DNA of 64,000 bases from Melioribacter sp. GTDB lineage: Bacteria > Bacteroidota > Ignavibacteria > Ignavibacteriales > Melioribacteraceae. Below, in pieces: positions 36,400 to 45,208 of the stretch. Under the pieces are notes generated by a model. That model was not told the origin of the DNA. It did not search any database and saw nothing but the letters and a program-made list of their open reading frames with translations. The number at the start of each line of letters is the position of its first letter. The stretch's first letter is position 1. Both the position numbers and the translations under genes were made by a program. The stretch spans positions 186,001 to 250,000 of the forward strand of contig JAOACD010000009.1 of NCBI GenBank assembly GCA_026417975.1. The letters run 5' to 3'.

Positions 36400-37154
36400 A
36401 AAAAATATTTCTTTCCTTATTAATATCATCAACTATTTTTTCTCAGCAAAAAGAAAATTTATATACGCTTAAATATGACTTTTTAATGAGCTTACATGAT
36501 GAAAAAGCCAAATATGAGTATGTTCAATGTTTACCTCACGCATTTAATCCAGCTATTAGTGAAATCTTACCTAAAAAGAAAAGTCCTGGTCTTGCAATAT
36601 TGTATTCTATGTTAATTCCTGGTATGGGAGAACTATATGCAAATAATTATGCTAGTGGGAAATACTTTACAATTGCTGATGGAATACTCTGGGGTTTTTT
36701 TGCTGGCTTTAATATTTATGGAAAATGGAAAGAAGATAATTATAAAACATTTGCTATGACAAGAGGAGGAGTAAATCTGGAAGGTAAAGACTCAGATTAT
36801 TTTGCAACAATAGGAATTTTCATTAGTATTGAAGAATATAATCGACTAAAAGAATTAAATAGAGACTTTTATAATGTTTATGATCCAAAAACTTTTTATT
36901 GGAAATGGGAAAGTGAAAATCAAAGAAAAGAATATCGTCAAATGTGGCTTTCAAGTGAGCAAGCTTATAATAATTTAAGGTTCGTAGTGGGTGCACTTAT
37001 TTTAAACCGCATTATTAGCGCAATAAATGCTGTTAGGCTAGTTAATGCATACAATAGGAGCATTTCTTCAGCTGAGTGGAATATTAATATTAGTACTTCG
37101 AATAATTACAATTTACCACCTACAGTATTATTAAATTTTACAAAGAGTTTTTAA
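36396..37154 (+). CDS. DUF5683-type envelope protein
   Basis: This 252-residue protein has a signal peptide (MKKIFLSLLISSTIFSQ) and the small hydrophobic repeat SPGLAILYSMLIPGMGELYANNYASGKYFTIADG, characteristic of DUF5683-like proteins of the Bacteroidota. Two further hydrophobic stretches suggest membrane association. Its start overlaps mtaB (ATGA). The function is unknown and the mtaB link may be only transcriptional. Confidence 0.6.
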   Translation: MKKIFLSLLISSTIFSQQKENLYTLKYDFLMSLHDEKAKYEYVQCLPHAFNPAISEILPKKKSPGLAILYSMLIPGMGELYANNYASGKYFTIADGILWGFFAGFNIYGKWKEDNYKTFAMTRGGVNLEGKDSDYFATIGIFISIEEYNRLKELNRDFYNVYDPKTFYWKWESENQRKEYRQMWLSSEQAYNNLRFVVGALILNRIISAINAVRLVNAYNRSISSAEWNINISTSNNYNLPPTVLLNFTKSF

Positions 37155-37289
37155 TGCAAAAATAAATTTTTTTCTTTTTTGTTAATTCTCTTAAGAAAAG
37201 GATTCATATAATTAAGTGCGCAGATATATTAAATTAAATTTTTAATTCCCACGAAAAAGTGTAATTTTAATCAAATTTTTTAGTGAAAA

Positions 37290-38024
37290 ATGATCAACTA
37301 CCTTTTGCATGTTCAGTATGATGGGACTAATTATGCTGGATGGCAGATTCAAAAAAATGCACCTACAATTCAACAAAAAATCACAGATGCTATTGAGGTA
37401 ATATTAAAAGAAAAAGTTAATCTTATCGGTTCAGGTAGAACTGATTCTGGAGTACATGCTCTTGGTCAAATGGCAAACTTTAAGACCGAAAAAAATTTTG
37501 ATTTAAACAAGTTTTTATATTCATTAAATTCATTGTTACCAGTAGATATTTCAATTAAGAATATAAAAAAAGTAAGCGAAGATTTTCATGCTAGGTATAG
37601 TGCTATTAGTAGAAGTTATATTTACTTCTTTTCGCATTACAAATCTCCTTTCTTTGAGAAATATTCATACCATTATCATAACGTTTTAAAACTCGATATC
37701 AGTAAATTAAACGAGCTGAGTAAAGTATTTTTAGGGGAGCATGACTTTACTTCTTTTTCAAAAGTAAATGATGATTTTAATAACAAGTCTTGTATAATAC
37801 ATGAAATTCACTGGAAAAGAGTAAAAGATTTTACAATTTTTTATATAAAAGCTAATAGATTTCTTCACGGTATGGTTAGAACATTAATAGGAACTTTGCT
37901 TTATACTGCTGAAAAAAATTTTCAGCAAGATTATTTAATGGACATTTTAGAAAAGAAAGATAGAACTAAAGCAAGAGAAGCGGTACCAGCTAAAGGCTTA
38001 TTTTTGTATAAAGTGAGGTATTAA
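37290..38024 (+). CDS. truA: tRNA pseudouridine(38-40) synthase
   Basis: TruA isomerises uridines 38-40 of the anticodon arm. The 244 residues begin LLHVQYDGTNYAGWQIQ. The catalytic aspartate is D52 in SGRTDSGVHALGQ, and the C-terminal NRFLHGMVRTLIGTL is typical. The following SDR gene begins at the very next base after the stop codon. Confidence 0.96.
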   Translation: MINYLLHVQYDGTNYAGWQIQKNAPTIQQKITDAIEVILKEKVNLIGSGRTDSGVHALGQMANFKTEKNFDLNKFLYSLNSLLPVDISIKNIKKVSEDFHARYSAISRSYIYFFSHYKSPFFEKYSYHYHNVLKLDISKLNELSKVFLGEHDFTSFSKVNDDFNNKSCIIHEIHWKRVKDFTIFYIKANRFLHGMVRTLIGTLLYTAEKNFQQDYLMDILEKKDRTKAREAVPAKGLFLYKVRY

Positions 38025-38774
38025 ATGATAAATCTGAATAATAAAGTTACAATAATTACTGGTGGTACTCGCGGCATTGGCGAGGCTTGTGTTAGGTATT
38101 TTGTGCAAGCAAATTCTAAGGTTGCATTTACTTACAAAAATTCCAAAACAAAAGCTGAAATGCTAGAAAAAATTTTTTCTGAAAGGGTAAAGGCATACAA
38201 GGTTGATATGAAATCGGAAAAGGAAATCTTTGAAATGGTCAATAGTGTAGTTAGAGATTTTGGTAAAATTGATATTCTTGTACATAATGCCGGAATTTGG
38301 AACGATGGTACTCTCGAAAATTTATCTTTGGAGAGATGGGATGAAATGATAAAAATTAATTTGACATCAGCTTATCTTTTAGCAAAAGCATGTTTGCCAT
38401 TTATGAAAAAAAATAATTTTGGTAGAATGATTTTTGTATCTTCAACTGCAGGACAAAGAGGAGAAGCTTTTCATTCTCATTATGCAGCTTCTAAAGGAGG
38501 TATTATTTCTTTCACAAAATCTCTGGCTGTTGAACTTGCTCCTTATAATATTACTGTAAATTCAGTAGCCCCTGGTTGGGTCGATACAGATATGTGTAGT
38601 GAAGTTTTTCAAGATAAAGAGTTTAAAGAAAAAGTGCGTAGAGAAATTCCAGTTGGAAGAATTGCTACTGCAGAAGATGTTGCTGGTCCAATTCTTTTTT
38701 TAGCTTCGGATTTAGCTCGACATATTAACGGGGAAATATTAAATATAAATGGAGGAAGTGTACTTTGTGGATGA
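38025..38774 (+). CDS. SDR-family oxidoreductase (FabG-like)
   Basis: This is a classical short-chain dehydrogenase/reductase of 249 residues. The cofactor loop is TGGTRGIGEA, followed by HNAGIWNDG, the catalytic Ser in VSSTAGQRG, YxxxK in YAASKGG, and the PGWVDTDM tail. Sequence resembles 3-oxoacyl-ACP reductase, but the acyl-carrier cluster is absent here, so the substrate is uncertain. It directly abuts truA. Confidence 0.88.
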   Translation: MINLNNKVTIITGGTRGIGEACVRYFVQANSKVAFTYKNSKTKAEMLEKIFSERVKAYKVDMKSEKEIFEMVNSVVRDFGKIDILVHNAGIWNDGTLENLSLERWDEMIKINLTSAYLLAKACLPFMKKNNFGRMIFVSSTAGQRGEAFHSHYAASKGGIISFTKSLAVELAPYNITVNSVAPGWVDTDMCSEVFQDKEFKEKVRREIPVGRIATAEDVAGPILFLASDLARHINGEILNINGGSVLCG

Positions 38775-38869
38775 TAAATAAATTGTTATTTATAAGTTTC
38801 TAAAACGTATTACTCGACATTGTTTTACTAACTCTAAATTAGTTTTTAGCATAAAAACAAAAGAAAATT

Positions 38870-39328
38870 ATGGAATTCCTTTCAGAGTTTCATAATAAAG
38901 TAGTTCATTTTCCACTTGCAATTTTTGTTTTGTACTTTTTATTTGAATTTGCGGGTGTAATATTAAGTAAAAACTATTTACATCAGTCAGCATTAATTTT
39001 GTTAATACTTGGGGTTTTAAGTTCTATATTTTCAGTTATTACAGGAAATCAAGCTAAACAATTGGCAAATAATCTTATATCAGGAAAATACTTATTAATA
39101 CAATTGCTCGAAAAACATGAAAGCTATGCAACAGTTACTATTTGGTATTTTACAACTTTACTTTTTTTTAGGATTTATTTAATTACCAAGAAAAAATTTA
39201 ATTATAAATATCAAATTTTATTTGTTTTACTTAGTTTTATCGGTGCAGTATTAATTCTAATTACTGGTTATACTGGTGGAATACTTGTTTATGATTATGG
39301 ATTAGGCACAAAACTTTTTGGGAAATAA
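38870..39328 (+). CDS. DUF2231-like four-helix membrane protein
   Basis: This 152-residue inner-membrane protein has four hydrophobic helices. It starts with FHNKVVHFPLAIFVLYFLFEF, the His-containing VHFPxA motif of DUF2231, and has a further His in LLEKHESYATVTIW. The conserved histidines could bind heme, as in related DUF2231 proteins; this is an inference. It precedes a small outer-membrane protein gene by eight bases. Confidence 0.7.
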   Translation: MEFLSEFHNKVVHFPLAIFVLYFLFEFAGVILSKNYLHQSALILLILGVLSSIFSVITGNQAKQLANNLISGKYLLIQLLEKHESYATVTIWYFTTLLFFRIYLITKKKFNYKYQILFVLLSFIGAVLILITGYTGGILVYDYGLGTKLFGK

Positions 39329-39336
39329 AACAATTT

Positions 39337-39924
39337 ATGAAAAAAACTCTGATTCTATTCATAATTCTACATTCTATTACTTTAGGACAAATAGTAAAAT
39401 TTGGAGAGGCAAGAGGGTTATTTATGGCGGTAGGGGTTGGACCTAAATTCCCTATTGGAGAACTTAATAATAATAGTAATATAGGTGTAGGTTTTGATGT
39501 AACTTTGTCTTATACTGATAATATTTTTATCCCATTTTTTTTGTATACAACTGTAGGATATGGTCATTTTCCAGGAAGGCAGGATTTATACAAAAAGTCA
39601 GATTATTCATCTTTTTCAAGTAATGTTCTTTTAATTTCATCCGGAATTCGTTACTACTTTCCTCCTCTTCTTGAAAGCGTAGTTTTATTAATGCCAATAG
39701 TTGATGCTGGTATAGAGTACGCTTACTTTGAAAATTTACATCAGTTTAAAATAGATAAGAATAAACAAAATTTTTTAGAAAATTTTGGAAGATTTGGCTT
39801 TCAAGCTGGGATGGGTTTTTCTATGTTTATTTTGGATGTGATTACTTATTATAACTATTTACCAAGTAATCAACACATATCTTTTGTAATAAAAGCAAAT
39901 ATTCCAATATTTGTTAAGTTTTAG
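39337..39924 (+). CDS. Predicted small outer-membrane beta-barrel protein
   Basis: This 195-residue protein has a signal peptide (MKKTLILFIILHSITLG) and amphipathic strands with aromatic ends, closing with IPIFVKF, a phenylalanine end typical of outer-membrane proteins. I recognise no family. Start spacing suggests co-transcription with the DUF2231-like gene. Confidence 0.55.
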   Translation: MKKTLILFIILHSITLGQIVKFGEARGLFMAVGVGPKFPIGELNNNSNIGVGFDVTLSYTDNIFIPFFLYTTVGYGHFPGRQDLYKKSDYSSFSSNVLLISSGIRYYFPPLLESVVLLMPIVDAGIEYAYFENLHQFKIDKNKQNFLENFGRFGFQAGMGFSMFILDVITYYNYLPSNQHISFVIKANIPIFVKF

Positions 39925-39992
39925 TCTATCTATATTTATCCCATCCTTAATAAAATTAAATATATTTTCTTGACAAAAATTTTTTCGTAATT

Positions 39993-41027
39993 ATGATTAC
40001 AAAACAAAAACTTACAAAATATCTTTTTGCTTTAACGGTTTTACTGTTAATTGTGGATGTATCGATAGATTTTATTTATAAGCCTAAGAAAAATAAAAGT
40101 TCCGAATCAGAATTTTCATGTGCACAGCTTGATTCTATCTTTTATAATGTCTTAGATGAATTTGGTATTGAAAGTCAATGGATTTCTTATATAAAAATTA
40201 AAATTGCTGATGAAGATTCAATCCAAAAAAAGATAATAGTTAAAATTCCTGAAGATTTGCCAATTCCTGTTATTATTAAAGATTTTCAAGAAAAAGTTGA
40301 AAATGATATTACAAGTTTTGTATCTGAAGAAAAAAAAATTTATGGTACAACGGAAATACGTATTTATTCAAATGAATATTTGAAATTGGTTGTAGAGTTA
40401 ATTCCAGATAATAAAATTGTGAGAAATAGAAATGAATTGTCTTTTATTATTTCTAATGTTTTTGAACTGAACGAAAAAGATTTTAATGAATTTCTATCAA
40501 TTCCATACAAATTTTCTGCTACTGTAATTCCTTCTGATGATATGATTCTATTAGCACAAAATCTTAAAAATTATTCTAAAGAATATATTGTTCTAATAAA
40601 TGATGATATTAAAGATTCTCAGTTTGAACTTAATTTTAAATCGCATAAAGAGGTTTTAAGAAATTCTATAAAAAATATAATATCAGCATTTAGTGAAGCA
40701 CAACTTTTTTGTATTGATGAAACATCAAAATTATTTAATTCAACTGTTTATAATTTTATTAGAGATGAATTTCAAAAAAGAAAAAGGCCATTAGTTCCTT
40801 TGTCAGAATTCATTCATCTTAATTCTGATGATGAAGTTGAGCTAATATCGAAATTTAAATTCTATGTAGAAGATACAACAATGAGTAAGCAAAAAATTTT
40901 TTATCTACCTTATGAAAATTTTACAAAAATAAGAAGTGAATTTGATAGAATGAGAAAAAAGGGAAATAAAGTAATATCGCTTTCATCAACCCAGCTTTTT
41001 AAAGGCCTAATTAAAAATGATAAATAA
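39993..41027 (+). CDS. Single-pass envelope protein, possible degenerate polysaccharide-deacetylase-like (YibQ) fold
   Basis: This 344-residue protein has an N-terminal membrane anchor (YLFALTVLLLIVDVSI) and a long soluble domain. From residue 145, ELSFIISNVFEL, PYKFSATVIPS, KEYIVLIND, and the later SKLFNSTVYNFI-KRKRPLVP and GNKVISLSS line up in order with strands of the divergent polysaccharide deacetylase family (YibQ-like). The catalytic aspartates (IIDD) are missing and replaced by IISN. I offer this as a weak fold guess; it is otherwise a hypothetical protein. Confidence 0.35.
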   Translation: MITKQKLTKYLFALTVLLLIVDVSIDFIYKPKKNKSSESEFSCAQLDSIFYNVLDEFGIESQWISYIKIKIADEDSIQKKIIVKIPEDLPIPVIIKDFQEKVENDITSFVSEEKKIYGTTEIRIYSNEYLKLVVELIPDNKIVRNRNELSFIISNVFELNEKDFNEFLSIPYKFSATVIPSDDMILLAQNLKNYSKEYIVLINDDIKDSQFELNFKSHKEVLRNSIKNIISAFSEAQLFCIDETSKLFNSTVYNFIRDEFQKRKRPLVPLSEFIHLNSDDEVELISKFKFYVEDTTMSKQKIFYLPYENFTKIRSEFDRMRKKGNKVISLSSTQLFKGLIKNDK

Positions 41028-41044
41028 AAAATTTATCAAAGATT

Positions 41045-42406
41045 TTATAGAATGTTTATTTGATGGCCCTCTAAGTCTAATTCAATAATTTTTTCGGTTA
41101 TAGTTTTAATTTGTGGTAGAATTTTATTTTTATCACCTACAATGACAACCGTAAGTTTATCTGTATGTATGTTGTTTTTTGCGGCAATATAAATGTCTTC
41201 TTTACTTACTTCTTCAATGTTTTTAATGTAATCTTCAAAATAATTAAGTGGTAGTTCGTGTATAATCAGTAGAGCAATATTATGAATAAGCTGATTATAT
41301 GATTCAAAGTAAGCAGGGAAATGGTTAATAGAATATGATTTGGCTAGTTGAATTTCTTCGTCAGTAATGTTTTGTTTAATGTTGTTTAACTCTTTAAAAA
41401 CTTCGGTAATAGCTTCTGCTGTATTTTCTATATTTACTGCAGTACTTACTTCGAAATATCCAGCGTTTTGATAGTATAAAAATGACGAATGAGCTCCGTA
41501 TGTTATACCTCTTCTTTCTCTAAGATTTAAATTTATTCTACTAAAAAATTCTCCGCCTAAGATTGAATTAACAATTTTTGTATGGAAGTAATCAGGTGAA
41601 TTTCTTTTTTTAGCTATATGACCAATTCTTATTTCACTTTGCGGTGAATTTTCCTTGTGAACAAGATAAAATTTTGTGTTAGACTTTTCTGGTAATATTA
41701 ATTCTGGGGATAAAGTTGTTTGATTATTATTACTGAAGTATTTATCGACTAAATTTGAAATTTCTTCTTCCGAAGTGTTGCCTACAACCAAAAATTTTTT
41801 TCTATTATTTTTTAAGTATTTTTGGTAGTAGTCCTTAATATCTTCGAGTGTAATATTTTTAACTGTTTGTTCGTATCCTACTGTGGGATGTGAATAATAA
41901 GAGTCAAGAAAAATTTGTTTATCAAAAGCAGCACTTGCAATGTATGAAGGTTCATCTTTTAATTGTAGAATTTTGTCTAGTAGCTTTTTCTTTTCACGTA
42001 AAAAATCTTCTTCTTTTAATTTTGGCTCGTTTAGGATTATAGAAACTAATTCAAGTGAACGCTCAAAATTTTCTTTCAAAGATAAAATAGAAAAAGAAAA
42101 TGTATCGTGATTTACAGATATACTAAAAATTGTTCCAAGCTTTTCAAATTCGTTACTAATTTGAAATGCATCATAATTAGCAGCCCCTTCATCGATTAGG
42201 AAAGAAGTAAGTAATGCTAAGCCTTTTTTATCTGTGGGGTCATTTTTACTTCCAGTAAATAATAACACAGCTAAATTTATTATTGGTAATTTGTCTTTTC
42301 TAATAAAGTAAATTTCATTTTCCTTTTGTGTTCTAAAATTTTTTATTTCTGGAATTTCAAACGAAGTATTTTTAGACGGCTTTGGAATTTTAGTTCTATC
42401 TATCAT
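41045..42406 (-). CDS. M16 peptidase subunit lacking the zinc site
   Basis: This 453-residue M16-type protein has no HxxEH motif; the corresponding helix reads LTSFLIDEGAANYDAF. It retains the substrate-binding R/Y region (NLRERRGITYGAHSSF, about residue 295). It follows the gene for an HxxEH-bearing M16 subunit by one base. Such pairs form a heterodimeric peptidase like mitochondrial processing peptidase alpha/beta. No signal peptide is evident. Confidence 0.88.
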   Translation of the reverse strand: MIDRTKIPKPSKNTSFEIPEIKNFRTQKENEIYFIRKDKLPIINLAVLLFTGSKNDPTDKKGLALLTSFLIDEGAANYDAFQISNEFEKLGTIFSISVNHDTFSFSILSLKENFERSLELVSIILNEPKLKEEDFLREKKKLLDKILQLKDEPSYIASAAFDKQIFLDSYYSHPTVGYEQTVKNITLEDIKDYYQKYLKNNRKKFLVVGNTSEEEISNLVDKYFSNNNQTTLSPELILPEKSNTKFYLVHKENSPQSEIRIGHIAKKRNSPDYFHTKIVNSILGGEFFSRINLNLRERRGITYGAHSSFLYYQNAGYFEVSTAVNIENTAEAITEVFKELNNIKQNITDEEIQLAKSYSINHFPAYFESYNQLIHNIALLIIHELPLNYFEDYIKNIEEVSKEDIYIAAKNNIHTDKLTVVIVGDKNKILPQIKTITEKIIELDLEGHQINIL

Positions 42407-42407
42407 A

Positions 42408-43706
42408 TTATTTTTTCTTTCTTGGTATTATTTGTAGTTCAACAAATGGATTTTCTAAATATTTTTTTGCAACGTAAATAATGTCTTCTTTTGTAACTCT
42501 TTCGTATCTGTTCAAATCATATTCGAAAGAATCTGGTTCACCTAAATAGAAATTGTAATGATTTATGTGGTCTACAACATTATCTAATTTTTGTAATGAA
42601 TAAACGTAGTGTGATTTAATAGTGTTTTTGGCTTTTTGTAATTCTTCATCATCAATCCCATTTTGTATAAGTAAGTTAATTTGATAGAAAATTTCGTTTT
42701 TAATTTCGTCTAAAGTTGTTTCTGGTTTTGCAGTTGAAGTTATAAAAAACATACCACCGTATTTTCCAGAAATTTGAGACGAGGAAACATCTTGTGAAAT
42801 TTGTTTTTCATATACTAATGATTTTGTTAATCTTGAATTTTTAGACGAACTAAGTATGTCGGAAAGTATATCTAAAGATGGGTCGTCTTTACTGTATATT
42901 TTATCTGTATGCCATGCTAAATAAATTCGAGGAAGTTGAACTTCATCTTCATATACAATTTTTTTATTTTTCAATAGCTTTTGTTCAGGCGCTATTACTT
43001 GTGGAATTGCGTTATTTTGTGGAATTTCTTCGAAATATTTTCTAACAAGGGAAATTGTTTCATCAAGTTCAATATTGCCGCCAATAGTAAGTGTAGCATT
43101 ATTAGGACTGTAATAGGTTTTAAAGAAATTTTTTGCGTCTTCGAGGTTAAAGCTTTTAATATCTTCCATCCAGCCTATTGTGGGCCAAGAGTAAGGATGG
43201 TCTGGTGAGTATAAATTTGAAAGAAGTATTTCCCAAGCTCGTCCATAGGGTTGATTTTCGTATCTTTGTTTTCTTTCATTGATAACAACATCTTTTTGAT
43301 TATTAAGTTTTTCTTCATCTAAGGCTTCAATTAGAAACCCCATTCTATCAGATTCAAGCCAAAGAGCTAATTCGAGATAGTTGGAAGGCAAAGTTTCGTA
43401 ATAATTTGTTCTGTCGAATGAGGTAGAGCCATTAAGAGTTCCACCTGCTTGTTGAATTAATCTAAAATGTTCACCTTTTGGAATATGTTTTGAACCCTGA
43501 AACATCATGTGCTCAAAAAGATGTGCAAAACCTGTTTTACCTTTTGATTCATTAGCAGAACCAACTCGATACCAAATGTTAACAGCAACAATTGGAAGAT
43601 TTTTATCTTGATATAAAATTACCTCTAATCCATTTGCTAATTTATGTTTTTGATAATTTATTTTGAGAATATTGTTGTTCATAAGACTATTTATTTTATT
43701 TTTCAT
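42408..43706 (-). CDS. M16 zinc peptidase, catalytic subunit
   Basis: This 432-residue pitrilysin-family peptidase carries the inverted zinc motif HLFEH in KTGFAHLFEHMMFQGSKH (about residue 62) and the third ligand glutamate region NERKQRYENQPYG. It pairs with the downstream inactive subunit. The start overlaps the preceding phosphodiesterase by 11 bases; an in-frame ATG at 43682 would avoid this. A role in degrading short peptides is likely from family knowledge. Confidence 0.92.
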   Translation of the reverse strand: MKNKINSLMNNNILKINYQKHKLANGLEVILYQDKNLPIVAVNIWYRVGSANESKGKTGFAHLFEHMMFQGSKHIPKGEHFRLIQQAGGTLNGSTSFDRTNYYETLPSNYLELALWLESDRMGFLIEALDEEKLNNQKDVVINERKQRYENQPYGRAWEILLSNLYSPDHPYSWPTIGWMEDIKSFNLEDAKNFFKTYYSPNNATLTIGGNIELDETISLVRKYFEEIPQNNAIPQVIAPEQKLLKNKKIVYEDEVQLPRIYLAWHTDKIYSKDDPSLDILSDILSSSKNSRLTKSLVYEKQISQDVSSSQISGKYGGMFFITSTAKPETTLDEIKNEIFYQINLLIQNGIDDEELQKAKNTIKSHYVYSLQKLDNVVDHINHYNFYLGEPDSFEYDLNRYERVTKEDIIYVAKKYLENPFVELQIIPRKKK

Positions 43707-44904
43707 TTAGGATAAATTCAATTCTTTCTAGCTTACCGTCTATATTTGAACGCGGAGAAATATTAAAAATTTTACATAATAGTGGATATAGATCAATATT
43801 CCACAATGTTCCTGTTTTATAATTTTTTTTAAATAAGGGACCTTTTGCTATAAAGATTCCATGCATATCCAGTTGATTATTATCATAGCCGTGATCACCT
43901 TTTGCAGTAAAATTTTTCTTAGAGCCAGTTACAAATGACCATCCCAGATCTGCAATTGCGATAATTGAAGAAATGAAGGGATGAGCTTTGAAGTGATAAT
44001 AATCAGGAATTTCTTCTTTTAGATAAACTTTAAAATGATTTTCATTCTTTTTAAGTATATCAAATACCTCTTTTCTGTTTTGAGGAGCTGGCTCTATTTG
44101 AGCTATTGGCCCATCATAAACAATACGACAGTTGTAGTTTTTAATGAAGTTCTCAATGTCAATAGCCTTTTCATTTGATGTTGTAGTCATTCCGTGATCA
44201 GATACAATAATCACATTAACGCTATCTTTCATATTAATTTTAGCCAATTCGTTAAAAATGTTGCCAGTTATGCTATCTAGATATTGAATTGCTTTATTAA
44301 CTTCTGGAGAATTGGGACCAAAATCGTGTCCATAAGTATCAACTTCGTGAAAATATAATGTAATAAAATGTGGCCTATTGTAAGGGGGCAATTTAAGCCA
44401 ACTTATTATAGTTTCTACTTTTTCTTTGTATGACGTATTATGGTTATAATATTTAAAGTATGATGGACGACGGTAAGGAATCTTGATTTCTGAACCAGGC
44501 CAAAAATAGCTTGCGGTTTTAATTCCATTTCTTTCTGCCGTTTCCCAAAAAGCTTCTCCTAAATACCATCTTCCATCTCTAACTGAGATGGTATCGCTTA
44601 GTTTATATATTAAACTGTGATATGGATCTGCAAAATGATTCCCAATTATACCGTGGTTTTCAGTATATAGGCCTGTAATTAAGGATATGTGATTAGGAAA
44701 AGTTCTGGAAGGGAAAGTAGGTTTTAGTGATAAGGCATGAACTCCCTCTTCACATATTTTATTCAAGTTTGGTGTAATTCCGCGATTTAAATAATCCCAC
44801 CTAAAACCATCGAAAGATATTAGTAATACATATGGTTTTTGTGAATATGTAAGATAGGGGATTATGCATAAAATTAGTACTATTATATTAAAATTTTTTT
44901 TCAT
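43696..44904 (-). CDS. Alkaline-phosphatase superfamily NPP-type phosphodiesterase
   Basis: This secreted enzyme (signal peptide MKKNFNIIVLILCIIPYLTYSQ) is of the ectonucleotide pyrophosphatase/phosphodiesterase class. Metal and catalytic motifs are in order: LISFDGFRWDYL, the Thr nucleophile in FPSRTFPNHISL, TENHGIIGNHF, HEVDTYGHDFG, VIVSDHGM and GDHGYDN. It probably hydrolyses nucleotide or phosphodiester bonds in the periplasm. The M16 peptidase genes follow in the same direction. Confidence 0.9.
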   Translation of the reverse strand: MKKNFNIIVLILCIIPYLTYSQKPYVLLISFDGFRWDYLNRGITPNLNKICEEGVHALSLKPTFPSRTFPNHISLITGLYTENHGIIGNHFADPYHSLIYKLSDTISVRDGRWYLGEAFWETAERNGIKTASYFWPGSEIKIPYRRPSYFKYYNHNTSYKEKVETIISWLKLPPYNRPHFITLYFHEVDTYGHDFGPNSPEVNKAIQYLDSITGNIFNELAKINMKDSVNVIIVSDHGMTTTSNEKAIDIENFIKNYNCRIVYDGPIAQIEPAPQNRKEVFDILKKNENHFKVYLKEEIPDYYHFKAHPFISSIIAIADLGWSFVTGSKKNFTAKGDHGYDNNQLDMHGIFIAKGPLFKKNYKTGTLWNIDLYPLLCKIFNISPRSNIDGKLERIEFILNEK

Positions 44905-45208
44905 AATACTTCCAAAATTTTAATACCAAATATAGCTCAAAAATAAATTAAATTATTTGTAAAGTACGTGTCAAATAAATTATATGTAAAAGTTTTTTTA
45001 TAAGTACATAGCTGAAAAAAAATCTTTTGGCTATTAAAAGTAATTTCTTATTTTCAATTATGTAAAAATCTGTTTACTAAGAGGATTGTTAAAAAATTAT
45101 TAACAAAGAAATCTATACTTGTTTATGAAAATAAATCCTCTGATATTACGCTACAAAAAAACATTATTTGTTCCAATCAAAAACCAATCAAATAATAAGG
45201 GAGTGTAT
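44905..45208 (+). promoter_or_regulatory. Divergent gap before the Oar-like gene, with a 21-base inverted repeat
   Basis: TTGTTAA (45086-45092) and TTAACAA (45100-45106) are perfect 7-base arms separated by seven bases, about 100 bases upstream of the Oar-like start. It could be an operator. The rest is AT-rich, and no further gene was seen. Confidence 0.35.
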
